DNA of 64,000 bases from Bin80 sp026708685 (GCA_965200955.1 OZ241742.1:3162001-3226000), one strand, 5' to 3'. Counted from the first letter of the stretch, positions 18,501-28,132 are shown. Notes: generated from the sequence alone by a model not told the origin. Numbers and translations: made by a program.

Positions 18501-19623
18501 CAAAAAGCCCGATCTTTTCTGGTGAATCCACCACATGCTGAATCCAACCACCCGCTAACACATCTTCACCTTCATAGATCACAACACATTGTCCAGGTGT
18601 AATTGCTTTTCGTGATTCAAGGAAGGATACCTGCAATTCATCGCGAGCTGTCTGACGAACTACACAGGGGGCACCAGGATCCTTGTAACGAATCTTCGCC
18701 ATTGCAGGTTGCTCCTGATCAATGGAAGAATGCTTAACACAGTTGATCTGATGAGCGACCAAGGTTTGGTGAAACAGTTCATCTTGAGTACCGACGGTAA
18801 TGGTGTTGGTATTGGGATCAATCGATGAAACATACACAGGGTAACCCAATGCAATGTTGAGTCCATGTCTTTGCCCAATGGTATAGAAAGGATATCCTTT
18901 ATGTCGTCCTACTTCGGTTCCATCCGATAGAATTATCGGACCATTACTGACACTTTTGTCAAGGTTAGGCACTCGATCTCTCAGAAAACGTCGATAGTCA
19001 TTGTCAGGAATAAAGCAGATTTCGTACGAATCAGGTTTCTGGGCAATGGAATGCAGCCCAAATTGTTCAGCCAGATGACGAATCTCTGGTTTCTCATAGT
19101 GACCCAGTGGGAAGACGGTTCTAGCAAGTTGATGCTGTGGAAGCCCCCACAAGGCATAGCTCTGATCTTTATTGAGATCCAAACCAGTGGACAGAATAGA
19201 CCGTCCGTTTTCTTGACGGACCCGAGCATAATGCCCGGTTGCAATGAGTGCACAATCAAGATCATCGGCTCTTTGCAATAAAGCATCCCATTTGATATGT
19301 GTGTTACAAAGAACACAGGGGTTAGGCGTTCTACCCGCGAGATATTCATCGGTAAATCGTTCAATCACCCAGTCGCCGAACTCCTTTCTAATATCTACTA
19401 TGAAATGAGTAAACCCGTGGGTAAGAGCAACCTGACGTGCATCATTCATGGAATCCAGAGTACAACAGCCAACCTCTTTCCCAGTACGATGAGGCACACT
19501 TTCGCTGTAATCCCATGTTTTCATGGTGATCCCGATGACTTCATACCCCTGCTTGTGTAGGAGAACAGCAGCTACCGAGGAATCCACTCCCCCGCTCATG
19601 GCCACCAATACTCTTTGCTTCAT
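18415..19623 (-). CDS. mnmA: tRNA-specific 2-thiouridylase MnmA
   Basis: Transfers sulfur to U34 of tRNA-Lys/Glu/Gln (s2U). The PP-loop is AMSGGVDSSVAAVLL at residues 8-22. The catalytic Cys regions are TPNPCVLCNTHIKWD (about residue 100) and SYEICFIPDNDYRRF (about 200), and the C-terminal barrel ends at LAGGWIQHVVDS. A tail of about 30 Ser/Asp-rich residues follows the usual end of the family, and this tail overlaps the neighbouring lipoprotein gene. The ATG at 19623 abuts the stop of the SDR gene with no gap (TAA then ATG), so the two are probably one transcript. Confidence 0.95.
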   Translation of the reverse strand: MKQRVLVAMSGGVDSSVAAVLLHKQGYEVIGITMKTWDYSESVPHRTGKEVGCCTLDSMNDARQVALTHGFTHFIVDIRKEFGDWVIERFTDEYLAGRTPNPCVLCNTHIKWDALLQRADDLDCALIATGHYARVRQENGRSILSTGLDLNKDQSYALWGLPQHQLARTVFPLGHYEKPEIRHLAEQFGLHSIAQKPDSYEICFIPDNDYRRFLRDRVPNLDKSVSNGPIILSDGTEVGRHKGYPFYTIGQRHGLNIALGYPVYVSSIDPNTNTITVGTQDELFHQTLVAHQINCVKHSSIDQEQPAMAKIRYKDPGAPCVVRQTARDELQVSFLESRKAITPGQCVVIYEGEDVLAGGWIQHVVDSPEKIGLFDASNASHALHSDDSDDRLDLSSSSVSRS

Positions 19624-20436
19624 TTACAAAATATGCTTTGAGTATCCACCATCAATGGGCAGAGCTACCCCGGTGATAAAACCAGCCTGCTGACTGGCTA
19701 GAAATGTTGCGGCAGCGGCAAATTCCCATGGCTCTCCCAAGCGGTTCAGGGATGCTTGCTCAGCCCATCCTTTCTCAACCTGTTCTTTGGTTTTTCCCTC
19801 TTTCTCGGCAAGATAATCTACCAAATGCTGGAGGCGATCCGTACGGGTAAACCCAGGAAGTAGCGTGTTTACAGTAATTCCATCTTTACCAACCTCCTCC
19901 GATAGAGTCTTGGCAAATCCCTGTACACCTGCTCTTGATGTATTGGATAGATACAGAGAACCGATGGGCTGTTTTGCGGCAATCGAAGTGAGCATTAGAA
20001 TTCGGGCATGCCCATCTTGATGGGCAGCCAAGCGCAGGTGTGGTAATGCGTAACGACATAAATTGATCGTGCTGATGAGATTGAGTTCCAATCCATCACG
20101 CCAGTCCTCTTCAGTATAGTCATCCATCAGCCCCGTCTTCGGTCCTCCTGCATTGGTGAGCAATATATGCAGGTGCCCAAATCGCTCGACGCATTGTTCA
20201 ATGCAGAGGCGTACCTGTGCCTCATCCGTCACATCACAAACAAGCGGGTAAATTTTATCTGAATCAGCCCAATCATATCTACGAATCGCTTCTGCTGCCT
20301 TTTGAATTCTGGCTTCATCACGAGAACAAATAGTCACATTGCATCCCTCTCGTGCTAAAGATATAGCAACTGCAAGCCCTAATCCACTACTGGCTCCAGT
20401 GATGAGTGCTGATCGCCTCTCAAGTCCAAGATCCAT
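19624..20436 (-). CDS. Short-chain dehydrogenase/reductase family protein with atypical active site
   Basis: Rossmann-fold SDR of about 270 residues. The cofactor motif is ALITGASSGLGLAVAISLA near the N-terminus, and the NAG-type motif is LTNAGGPKTG. At the catalytic region the usual Tyr-x-x-x-Lys aligns with a stretch reading SNTSRAGVQGFAKTL, so Tyr is replaced by Ser and Lys by Arg. A subgroup of 3-ketoacyl-ACP-reductase-like SDRs is known to lack the tetrad, so this need not be a defect. I prefer the ATG at 20436 (MDLGLERR) over the TTG at 20445. It lies directly upstream of mnmA. Substrate unknown. Confidence 0.88.
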   Translation of the reverse strand: MDLGLERRSALITGASSGLGLAVAISLAREGCNVTICSRDEARIQKAAEAIRRYDWADSDKIYPLVCDVTDEAQVRLCIEQCVERFGHLHILLTNAGGPKTGLMDDYTEEDWRDGLELNLISTINLCRYALPHLRLAAHQDGHARILMLTSIAAKQPIGSLYLSNTSRAGVQGFAKTLSEEVGKDGITVNTLLPGFTRTDRLQHLVDYLAEKEGKTKEQVEKGWAEQASLNRLGEPWEFAAAATFLASQQAGFITGVALPIDGGYSKHIL

Positions 20437-20978
20437 AATATACAAGTTGGTGATTGACTTTATAGAGGTAAGTTTAACGCATCAAAACAATTCTATGCCC
20501 ATTCCATGATGCAAACGATGGAACAAATCATTGATGTCTGAGTATGAACTCTCTTTCTACTGCATACCACTACAGGTCAATCACCTCTCCTCTCTTCAAA
20601 TGTTTTGGTGTTGACCGTGCAGAAAAACTGCCAGAACTACCGCTTTGTTATTACCCGCTAATACATTCATGGATGGTAGGTCTTCATCTCTGATGCAACT
20701 CCTTTGTGATTTTTCTACACAGTTAAGGATCTCAATGCTTGCCGTGGTATGGGATGCAACTATTTTCAAAAGATTTAATAAAAATTCTTATTTTGCCCAT
20801 TTTTATTCGGACAAATCATTATTTTTCCGTAATAAATTGTACTATTTTTATTGAGTGCCTTATTTTTAACGTATTCAAAGTATTTTACCTTATCTTGCAG
20901 TGAAGAATGATGATCGTGCTGAATCAGCCTTTCATTGGCTTTATAATTTGAACTTTAGATGAATAAACACCCCATGTA
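20437..20978. other. Intergenic region with divergent promoters
   Basis: The 540 bases between the divergent SDR and ridA genes must hold both promoters. The right half (20760-20930) is AT-rich. An open frame of 49 codons lies at 20544-20693 but has no recognisable domain. No RNA gene is recognised. Confidence 0.45.
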
Positions 20979-21365
20979 ATGTTGCATACTCGTAAAGCTA
21001 TCAAGACTTCCAATGCCCCAGGGTTTACTGGGCCGTACAGTCAGGGGATTCTAGTAGGTGACACACTTTACTGTGCAGGACAGATTGCTACCGATCCTCG
21101 TACTGAACGATTTTCAGATCATACGATTGAGGGACAGACGGACCGAGTCCTGAAGAATCTTGGTGCGGTACTTCGCTGTGCAGGAATGAGTTATGAGCAT
21201 GTTGTCCACTGTACAATCTTCCTCCGAGATTTGAATGACTACGCCAATATGAATGAAGTGTACTCTCAATACTTCACCGAGTTACCTCCAAGCCGCGAAA
21301 CAGTTGCCGTATCGGGTCTTCCCAGAGGAGCACTCATCAAGATTTCATGTGTAGCAATCAAATAG
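20979..21365 (+). CDS. ridA: RidA family reactive imine deaminase
   Basis: The 128-residue YjgF/YER057c/UK114 protein hydrolyses reactive enamine/imine intermediates from PLP enzymes to ketoacids and protects branched-chain and other pathways. Typical motifs are SNAPGFTGPYSQGI, LYCAGQIATDP and PPSRETVAVSGLPRGALIKI. The conserved Arg of the active site is in PPSRETV. ATG at 20979. It is monocistronic between divergent SDR and convergent apt. Cytoplasmic, a homotrimer in the family. Confidence 0.93.
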   Translation: MLHTRKAIKTSNAPGFTGPYSQGILVGDTLYCAGQIATDPRTERFSDHTIEGQTDRVLKNLGAVLRCAGMSYEHVVHCTIFLRDLNDYANMNEVYSQYFTELPPSRETVAVSGLPRGALIKISCVAIK

Positions 21366-21567
21366 TTGATCTCAATTCTGCTTTACCTAATCTCATCTTT
21401 CATGGACTCAAGTGTGCTACCTTTTGCGTATGACCTCCCTACAGTCACATCATATCATCAATCCTCAAGTAAATATTACGTTCTGTTTCGCACATGATGA
21501 TCTCAAGAAGATGCTCAACTACATGCTTTGATGTTTCCACCTTCATTCAGTGATCAGGACATATTCA

Positions 21568-22098
21568 TCAGATGTGAAGTACAGAATGAATTCTATCTGA
21601 ATTCCTTAATTTGGATCTCCCCGCTAATTCCATCAGCTCAATAAAAAACGCCATTCCCGCGATTTCAGCACCACTGCTGTCCACCAAATTTTCTACGGCT
21701 GCGGCAGTCCCTCCAGTAGCAAGTACATCATCATGGATTAAAACACGATCATTGGGTTTTACCGAATCAATATGCATCTCTATCGTATCCGATCCATACT
21801 CAAGGTTATACGAGACGCTATATGTCTCTCTGGGTAATTTGCCTTTTTTCCGAACTGGAACGAAACTTGCGTTCAACTCAAGAGCAATCATTGGGGCCAT
21901 CACAAAGCCCCGAGATTCCACTCCAATCACTTTCGTAATATGACTTTCCTTAAAAGGTGCCGCCAGTTGATGTACAGCCAACTTGAGTAGATTCAAATTC
22001 GATAATACAGGAGTAATATCTTGAAAATTAATGCCTTGCTTTGGAAAGTTCGGTACGGTCCGAACTGCCTCTCTGAGAATTTGGATCGGGTCGGTCAT
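21568..22098 (-). CDS. apt: Adenine phosphoribosyltransferase
   Basis: Purine salvage: adenine plus PRPP gives AMP. The 176-residue length is normal. The PRPP-binding loop is RVLIHDDVLATGGTAAA (about residue 120), preceded by the family motif GVESRGFVMAPMIAL and the N-terminal FPKQGINFQDITPVL. ATG at 22098. It complements the purine nucleoside phosphorylase near 60 kb. It is monocistronic, with a long upstream region. Confidence 0.95.
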   Translation of the reverse strand: MTDPIQILREAVRTVPNFPKQGINFQDITPVLSNLNLLKLAVHQLAAPFKESHITKVIGVESRGFVMAPMIALELNASFVPVRKKGKLPRETYSVSYNLEYGSDTIEMHIDSVKPNDRVLIHDDVLATGGTAAAVENLVDSSGAEIAGMAFFIELMELAGRSKLRNSDRIHSVLHI

Positions 22099-22663
22099 CG
22101 TTGATTACGGAAAAAACAACAAGTAGATGATGGATGTGAGAATTGCTCTGTATTAGAGGTTCCAACTGTGGAATCCGAATACTGGATCACCATGGATTCT
22201 CATCATAAAATTGAACTCAAAATAATACTACGTGTTCCCAAGTTAGATAACGATGACAAGATCATTTATTGTTGATTTTGCATCAAGCAAACACTCCTGT
22301 GACTGGACTTGAAGTCGAATATTCTGACCTGAGCGGATTCATGTACATACGACAATTTGAAGCCTATTCTGCTTGGTTCATGCTTAAAGTGTGGATAGGT
22401 CGTCCATAGGTTGGTTGTTTTATGCTATATTACTAAGAATTATTTCTTCATATCCATCAATGATTCTGATTCTATCATTTTTTTAATGATCAACATGGGG
22501 TGCCAGATGACGGTTCACCACGGCTACTGTTCTACTGAACATTGGCCAAATAGCGTACATTCAACCGAGTTGCCGTTCATGCATGGTCTGACACTTCATG
22601 GGTAAAGTATCATTTCTCTCTATTGATTGAATCTCATGACATTACAACTGGAGCACTTTTAGT
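22099..22663. other. Intergenic region between divergent apt and symporter
   Basis: 565 bases that must contain the promoters of apt (minus) and the symporter (plus). The only long open frame (22411-22605) has no coding character. I see no tRNA, no known riboswitch and no strong inverted repeat. Confidence 0.45.
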
Positions 22664-24457
22664 ATGACACTACTTGACTGGATTATTATCGGAGTCTACT
22701 TCGTGATCGTCGCCGCCATAGCCATCTATTATTCCAGACGGGCGGGGAGAAATACTTCTGAATTTTTTCTCAGTGGGAGGAGAATGACTTGGTGGTTGGC
22801 TGGAATCAGTATGGTTGCAACCACTTTCGCTGCCGATACGCCTATGGCTGTCACTGAATTGGTTGCAGAAAATGGGATTGCTGGCAACTGGATTTGGTGG
22901 AATTTTGCATTTGGCGGAATGCTGACGGTATTCTTTTTCGCAAGGCTATGGCGGCGTTGTGGAATTCAGACTGATGTAGAATTTGTTGAGGTGCGTTACT
23001 CTGGCAAGCCGGCAGCGTGGCTACGAGGCATCAAGGCAATCTACTTTGGACTTTTCCTGAATACCGTCATCATTGGCTGGGTGTCTCTTGCGATGGAAAC
23101 GGCCATCAAGGTCTTGTGGCCGGATTTGACCATCTTCGGACAAACTTCCTTTTCCATCGGGGGCATCACCATGAGTGCTGCACTTTTTGTGGTGAGCATT
23201 CTTGTCATTGCCGTCTCGATTTTCGCTCTGCTTTCTGGCCTCTGGGGAGTCGCTGTAACGGATGTGATGCAGTTTACACTTGCTATGGCTGGCTCCATTC
23301 TGATGGCCATTTTCGTTCTTCGTTTGCCTGAAATTGGAGGAATTTCAGGCCTTAGATCTCACTTGCCCCCAGAAACATTCCAGTTTTTTCCATCGCTTGG
23401 AGATGTATCCACTGCCACCGCCACCTTTGCCTTGTCCATTCCTGCTTTCGTCGCCTTTATTGGTATTCAGTGGTGGAGCAGCTGGTATCCAGGATCCGAA
23501 CCGGGTGGTGGAGGCTACAGTGCCCAGCGAATGATGGGAACGGCCAGTGAACGAGATGCAACCTTCTCCGCACTTTTCTTTACCGTTGCTCATTACTGCA
23601 TTCGCCCATGGCCATGGATTTTAGTTGCATTGGCCTCCCTTGTTCTGTACCCTGACTTAACCCATTCTCGCGAAGGATTCATCATGGTCATGCGAGATGT
23701 GCTTCCTGCTGGCTTGTTGGGAATTGTATTTGCAGCCTTTCTGGCCGCATTTATGAGTACGATCTCTACTCAGCTAAATTGGGGCGTTTCTTATCTGGTC
23801 AACGATTTCTGGCGTAGATTTGTAAGGACCGATCAGAGTGAGCGTCACTATGTCCTGATCTCGCGAATCCTGACTTTCATTGTTGCCATGCTGAGTATTC
23901 TACTTGCAACCCAACTGGAATCCATCAGCCAAGCTTGGGCGCTGATCATTACCGCCTCGGCAGGACTCGGCACCGTTCTGATCCTCAGGTGGTATTGGTG
24001 GAGGATCAACGCGTGGAGTGAACTCGTTGCTACTTTAGCACCAATTATCCTTGTGCTCCTGACCTTGTTTGGTATTCCAGTACCGGGCATTCAGGACCCC
24101 TTTCCAACCAACCTATTTGTGGTTGTAGGGATTACCACCGTACTGTGGCTGGTTGCAACATTTGTGACGAAGCCGACGGATGCCTCAACCCTTGAGGCCT
24201 TTTACACTTTAGTCAGACCTGCTGGGCCAGGTTGGCATAGTCTAGCATCGTTACACCCAAGTATCAAACCCGATTCTTCCATAGCCTCTATGATCTATCA
24301 ATGGTTCGCGGGGGTCACTTTAGTGTATTCAAGTCTATTTGCTGTCGGTTATATGATTTTAGGTGACCTCTGGTTGGGTATCGCAATATCCATGATTGCA
24401 GTGGTGTCCACACTTTACCTTCGAAAATCATTCCATGATGAGCCACATACTGCTTAA
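22664..24457 (+). CDS. Sodium/solute symporter family protein (SSS)
   Basis: Inner-membrane secondary transporter (597 residues, 13 or more hydrophobic segments) of the SSS family, which takes up sugars, amino acids or organic acids with sodium. The N-terminus reads DWIIIGVYFVIVAAIAIYY, then RRAGRNTSEFFLSGRRMTWW, the family start with the FFLAGR-like motif, and MVATTFAADTPMAV. The C-terminal extension with extra membrane helices is longer than in PutP. It is followed after 18 bp by a GroES-like gene on the same strand. Substrate not predictable. Confidence 0.9.
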   Translation: MTLLDWIIIGVYFVIVAAIAIYYSRRAGRNTSEFFLSGRRMTWWLAGISMVATTFAADTPMAVTELVAENGIAGNWIWWNFAFGGMLTVFFFARLWRRCGIQTDVEFVEVRYSGKPAAWLRGIKAIYFGLFLNTVIIGWVSLAMETAIKVLWPDLTIFGQTSFSIGGITMSAALFVVSILVIAVSIFALLSGLWGVAVTDVMQFTLAMAGSILMAIFVLRLPEIGGISGLRSHLPPETFQFFPSLGDVSTATATFALSIPAFVAFIGIQWWSSWYPGSEPGGGGYSAQRMMGTASERDATFSALFFTVAHYCIRPWPWILVALASLVLYPDLTHSREGFIMVMRDVLPAGLLGIVFAAFLAAFMSTISTQLNWGVSYLVNDFWRRFVRTDQSERHYVLISRILTFIVAMLSILLATQLESISQAWALIITASAGLGTVLILRWYWWRINAWSELVATLAPIILVLLTLFGIPVPGIQDPFPTNLFVVVGITTVLWLVATFVTKPTDASTLEAFYTLVRPAGPGWHSLASLHPSIKPDSSIASMIYQWFAGVTLVYSSLFAVGYMILGDLWLGIAISMIAVVSTLYLRKSFHDEPHTA

Positions 24458-24475
24458 TCATCTGCAGGATTGATC

Positions 24476-24865
24476 ATGCCAGAGTTAATTATTGTTGGAG
24501 ATCGTGTACTCATTGAGCCCGAAAGTGGAGACCAACAGACTGAGTCAGGTTTGGTACTGCCTGCATCGGTTGCTGAGCGAGATCGAATTGGATCTGGACG
24601 TATCAGACAGGTAGGACCTGGGCACTTGATTCCAAATCCTGACTACTCGGACGATGAGCCTTGGGCTGAACCCAAAAAAGTTGGACGATATCTGCCACTG
24701 GAGGCAAAAATTGGAGATCTTGCTTTTTATCAGCGAAACGATGGGATTGAATTTTCATATCGGGGCAAGAAGTACATCATCGCTCCACACCATGCCATCC
24801 TCGCTCTGGTTAGACCAGATCATGAGGATGTGCTTGTTGAGTTGTTTGATCAAGATCAACGGTAG
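24476..24865 (+). CDS. GroES-like co-chaperonin family protein
   Basis: About 129 residues with the GroES beta-barrel features: an N-terminal VGDRVLIEPE strand, a mobile-loop-like segment TESGLVLPASVAERD and the G-x-G strand SGRIRQVGPGH. It is longer than classical GroES (about 95) because of an insert around residues 55-75 (NPDYSDDEPWAEPKK) and a longer tail. No groEL is adjacent, so it is probably an additional paralogue rather than the main co-chaperonin. I use the ATG at 24476, with AGGA 8 bases upstream, instead of the TTG two codons earlier. Function beyond the fold is unknown. Confidence 0.82.
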   Translation: MPELIIVGDRVLIEPESGDQQTESGLVLPASVAERDRIGSGRIRQVGPGHLIPNPDYSDDEPWAEPKKVGRYLPLEAKIGDLAFYQRNDGIEFSYRGKKYIIAPHHAILALVRPDHEDVLVELFDQDQR

Positions 24866-24946
24866 CTGATATCTTGGTATAGTAGAAATCTTGGGGTATC
24901 CATGAATCAACTGTTGAACTAGACACCGATTAACTTGGGCATCCAG

Positions 24947-25020
24947 TGGCGTGAGAGAGACTTGAACTCTCGACCTTGCGATTATGAGTCGCACGCTCTG
25001 ACCAACTGAGCTACCACGCC
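24947..25020 (-). tRNA. tRNA with CAU anticodon (elongator Met, or Ile2)
   Basis: The 74-nt cloverleaf on minus has acceptor GGCGTGG/TCACGCC with A as discriminator base, D-arm AGCTCAGTTGGTCAGAGC, anticodon stem TGCGA/TCGCA around loop CTCATAA, and T-arm GAGAG-TTCAAGT-CTCTC. The paired first base rules out initiator tRNA. The ATCGCA anticodon stem also resembles lysidine-modified Ile2 tRNAs, so Met and Ile(CAU) cannot be separated by eye. Confidence 0.93.
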
Positions 25021-25099
25021 ATAGATGATTGAACGGTTTACCAATCCATCGGGTTGCATCGGCAACGATATCAATCTCCATTGAAAACATTATACCTTC

Positions 25100-26266
25100 A
25101 TGTTTTGGGATAGAGTCATTGGACAGAAACGAGTTGTTGACTTACTGCAGGGTGCTGTAGAGTCTGGACATGTGGCGCATGCATACCTGTTTCATGGTTT
25201 AGACGGTACTGGTAAACGTGCGGTGGCCCTTGCGTTTGCCCATGCACTGCTATGCAAGAGATGTGGGAAGCCTCCCCCGTGCTCATCCTGCAAACAAGTT
25301 CAGGCCTTACAGCATCCAGATGTTCTCTTCATGATTCCGCAGCCCAGTGATGCAAAATCTGATGACGTAAACTTTCGGATCCATATGCTTTCAGAAGATC
25401 CTTATGCAGCCAATGACTTTAAGCGTGCACCCAACTTAGACAACAGTAAAAAAACGACCAAAGGACTCAAACAGGCACGTTATTCTGTGGATCGCATCAA
25501 TTTGGATCTTCGCTCAAAAATGGTGATGCGACCATCCATTGGAGCTTATCGTATCGCAATCATTACAGATATTGACGCAATTCACGAGCGAGCGGCGAAT
25601 GGATTTTTGAAGCTTCTGGAAGAACCCGGCCCCGATACCATCTTTATCCTGACCACTTCCCGGAAAGATCTTTTATTGCCAACGATCCTGTCACGGTGCC
25701 AGCACGTGGCCTTTGAAAATCTATCCTCCGATGACATTGCCACCGCCTTGCAAGAGCGAAATGGACTTGATTCTGGTCTTTCTGAACTTGTTGCCCAAAT
25801 GTCTCAAGGATCCTACATGCGGGCTGTACAACTTGGACAAAGTGATGAACTCAAGCATGATCGTCAACGCGTCCTGAAGTTTCTGCGTTTCGCATTTTCG
25901 GGTCCGATTAGCGAGCAGCTCAACCTCATTACAGAGATCGGCCAATCCAGCCGAGATGGCATCAAGAATTTACTCAAACTCTTACTGAGCTGGATCCGTG
26001 ATATCAGTCTCTATCAATCCATGGGCGAAGAGGCACCCCTAGTCAATAGTGATCAGAAGCAGCACATCATCAAATTCTGTCGCAACCTTCCAGACGCAGA
26101 CTTAGAGGCGATGCATAGACTCACAGAAGAAGCCCTCACGCTGACAGAATTCAATATCAACACCACCTTGCTGCTCACAAACCTCTCCACTCATTTGGGG
26201 CAAGCTATGCGATCCTTCCACACTAGAAAACTCTATACCCCCTTGAGTTCTCCATTCCAATCTTGA
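25100..26266 (+). CDS. holB: DNA polymerase III delta' subunit
   Basis: Clamp-loader AAA+ subunit of 388 residues. The Walker A-like segment is FHGLDGTGKRAVALAFAHA (about residue 35). A four-Cys zinc module CKRCGKPPPCSSCKQ follows, then NGFLKLLEEPGPDTIFIL (sensor/Walker B region) and TILSRCQHVAF, the SRC motif of delta'/gamma subunits. The helical C-terminal domain follows. It lies upstream of the PSP1 gene, the same order seen in many Bacteroidota. The ATG at 25100 gives FWDRVIGQKRVVDLL, the usual start. Confidence 0.93.
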   Translation: MFWDRVIGQKRVVDLLQGAVESGHVAHAYLFHGLDGTGKRAVALAFAHALLCKRCGKPPPCSSCKQVQALQHPDVLFMIPQPSDAKSDDVNFRIHMLSEDPYAANDFKRAPNLDNSKKTTKGLKQARYSVDRINLDLRSKMVMRPSIGAYRIAIITDIDAIHERAANGFLKLLEEPGPDTIFILTTSRKDLLLPTILSRCQHVAFENLSSDDIATALQERNGLDSGLSELVAQMSQGSYMRAVQLGQSDELKHDRQRVLKFLRFAFSGPISEQLNLITEIGQSSRDGIKNLLKLLLSWIRDISLYQSMGEEAPLVNSDQKQHIIKFCRNLPDADLEAMHRLTEEALTLTEFNINTTLLLTNLSTHLGQAMRSFHTRKLYTPLSSPFQS

Positions 26267-26669
26267 ACATTCACATTCAGAATACGGTACTTCATGTTTT
26301 CCTTGTGCATGGGAATGTACCCGTTGAAGATCAAACATGCATTCCCCTGAGTCTATACAAGTCCTTGCCATCGTCTTTCATGGATGGATGGTGCAATGAA
26401 TCTCAAGTAACGTAAAGAATTTATCAGTTGCGATTGTACACTTATGTCTCCACCTTTTACTTCATAAAGAACCGATTTGATGAAATCTATGGACCACCCT
26501 GTCATCAAGGCTTTCTCTGATATTTCTTTGATCCTCTAATGCAGTCACTTGAAGTCAATGCATCCGCACTCATTCCCTTTGGACAAAAGTACGCTCATGG
26601 ATGAATGAACCTGGAAAGACGAAAAGCGTTTTCCCATTCTCATTCGTTACTCATTAACCTACTCGAAAT
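26267..26669. other. Intergenic region between holB and PSP1
   Basis: About 400 bases without a credible gene on either strand. I see no strong hairpin or RNA gene. It probably holds the PSP1 promoter. Confidence 0.4.
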
Positions 26670-27656
26670 ATGGCATGTGGTTCAAATGGAACTTGTGGCT
26701 GTAGTGGCGGTTCCTTAGGAGGATATGGCGGGTGCAATGATAGTTGCCCCTCCGTCCAGATTTTTGACTGGCTTCCTGAATCCTCCAAGAGCGGTGGGTA
26801 CGACCACTGTACTCTGGTTGAAGTGGCATTCAAGGGACGGCGTAGAAAAGTTTATCAGAACAATCGTAACCTACCCGTTCGTACTGGAGATGAAATCATT
26901 GTCTCTGCTCAGCGGGGAGTTGACTATGGACAGGTGGTGCTGACTGGAGAGCTCGTACATATCCGTTCACGAGATCATTCAAATTATGGGCAGGTCCTTC
27001 GCTTGGCTTCATCTCATGATCGTACGATCTATAACAAGAACAAAACATCTGAAAAGGAAGCGCTTGTTGCCACAAAGGCCACCATCAACCGAAGGCAGAT
27101 TCCTGTTAAGGTCGTTGATGCCGAATGGCAGTTTGACCGGAAGCGGTTGACTATTTTTTACACGACGAAGACCAAGGTTACTTTAAAGCCCGTCATCAGT
27201 GAACTCTGCCGCCGCTTTAAGTCTCGCGTGGACTTTTTACGGTTGAACCCTCGTGAGGAAGCCGCAAGGGTTGGCGGACTTGGTGTCTGTGGGCGCGAGC
27301 TCTGCTGTTCATCGTGGATGCGTCAAATTCCTCCCGTTTCCGCATCTGCTGCACGAAAAATGCATATGCCTCTGAACGAAGAACGGCTTACTGGACGTTG
27401 CGGACAACTCAAGTGCTGTTTAAATTATGAACTTGAACAGTACATGAAAATACTCAAGAAATTTCCTCGAAAAAAATCCAGAGTTGATACTCCTCATGGA
27501 ACTGGGCATGTCATGAGCATGAATATTTTTTCAAGGTCAATTCGCGTCAAGTTAGATAACAATCTGATTGAAGAAGTTGAACTGGACGATGTTCAAGCTC
27601 TACATCGCCGCACACCCCGTGGTAAGAAACCCGCTGGTAAACAACGTAAATCTTAA
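26670..27656 (+). CDS. PSP1 domain protein (RicT/YaaT-like)
   Basis: The 328-residue PSP1-family protein has a Cys-rich N-terminus with NGTCGCSGG and the VFDWL-like QIFDWLPES segment typical of Bacteroidota members. The PSP1 core includes GGLGVCGRELCCSSWM and the Cys-pair motif RCGQLKCCLNYE (about residues 210-260). In Bacillus the homologue RicT/YaaT belongs to a complex with Fe-S clusters that affects mRNA maturation and biofilm/sporulation. The role in Bacteroidota is not settled. The basic Lys/Arg-rich C-terminus may bind nucleic acid (inference). It follows holB. Confidence 0.9.
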   Translation: MACGSNGTCGCSGGSLGGYGGCNDSCPSVQIFDWLPESSKSGGYDHCTLVEVAFKGRRRKVYQNNRNLPVRTGDEIIVSAQRGVDYGQVVLTGELVHIRSRDHSNYGQVLRLASSHDRTIYNKNKTSEKEALVATKATINRRQIPVKVVDAEWQFDRKRLTIFYTTKTKVTLKPVISELCRRFKSRVDFLRLNPREEAARVGGLGVCGRELCCSSWMRQIPPVSASAARKMHMPLNEERLTGRCGQLKCCLNYELEQYMKILKKFPRKKSRVDTPHGTGHVMSMNIFSRSIRVKLDNNLIEEVELDDVQALHRRTPRGKKPAGKQRKS

Positions 27657-27735
27657 TCCATTTCCAAAGGTCAGATCTCTAATGATCCAGTCGGTTCATT
27701 GATCTGATCCAACCCTAAGTCCATCCCCCCTTCTT

Positions 27736-27778
27736 GGGTTTACTCCTTTGCTCTTGATGAAAAAGAGTCTGTAAACCC
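27736..27778 (+). terminator. Two-tier hairpin downstream of PSP1
   Basis: GGGTTTAC ... GTAAACCC (8 bp, perfect) encloses a second inverted repeat CTCTT/AAGAG. It lies about 80 bp after the PSP1 stop. No T-run follows, so it may be a Rho-independent terminator variant, a processing site or a small structured RNA. Confidence 0.4.
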
Positions 27779-27999
27779 GTTTCATCGGCTCTTCCGTGAA
27801 CTCTAAAATACCTCACATGAGGTCACTGATTCTGATGGAAACATGATTCACATTCAGATTCATTCATTCTCAACGAGTAGTTTGGGCAGTGGTTGATACG
27901 GCAAGGAGTTCTTCCATTTCATTGGAAAAAAGAAGATACACTTGGCGTTATTGAGATGAGAAAGCCTCCGGCAGATCATATAAACCTTCATGCTCAATC

Positions 28000-28125
28000 A
28001 TGAGCGAAGTTTTGATACGACAACGGTCACAAATGAAGCGTGATCCGCACTGGTTCAGTGACATTTTTGGAGTAACTCATGATGAATTGAAAACAAACAT
28101 GATTGACGAGATGAAAAATTTTTAA
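28000..28125 (+). CDS. Possible 41-residue small ORF
   Basis: An ATG-initiated frame of 41 codons ending at TAA 28123-28125. The product starts MSEVLIRQRS and contains HWFSDIFGV and DELKTNMIDEMKNF, an amphipathic-looking C-terminal helix. No clear ribosome-binding site and no recognised family. It may be chance or a gene remnant. Confidence 0.2.
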   Translation: MSEVLIRQRSQMKRDPHWFSDIFGVTHDELKTNMIDEMKNF

Positions 28126-28132
28126 TCATTGG

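Noticed and set aside
22411..22605. 64-codon frame before the symporter
   Set aside because: No coding character and no link to the next gene; left as intergenic.
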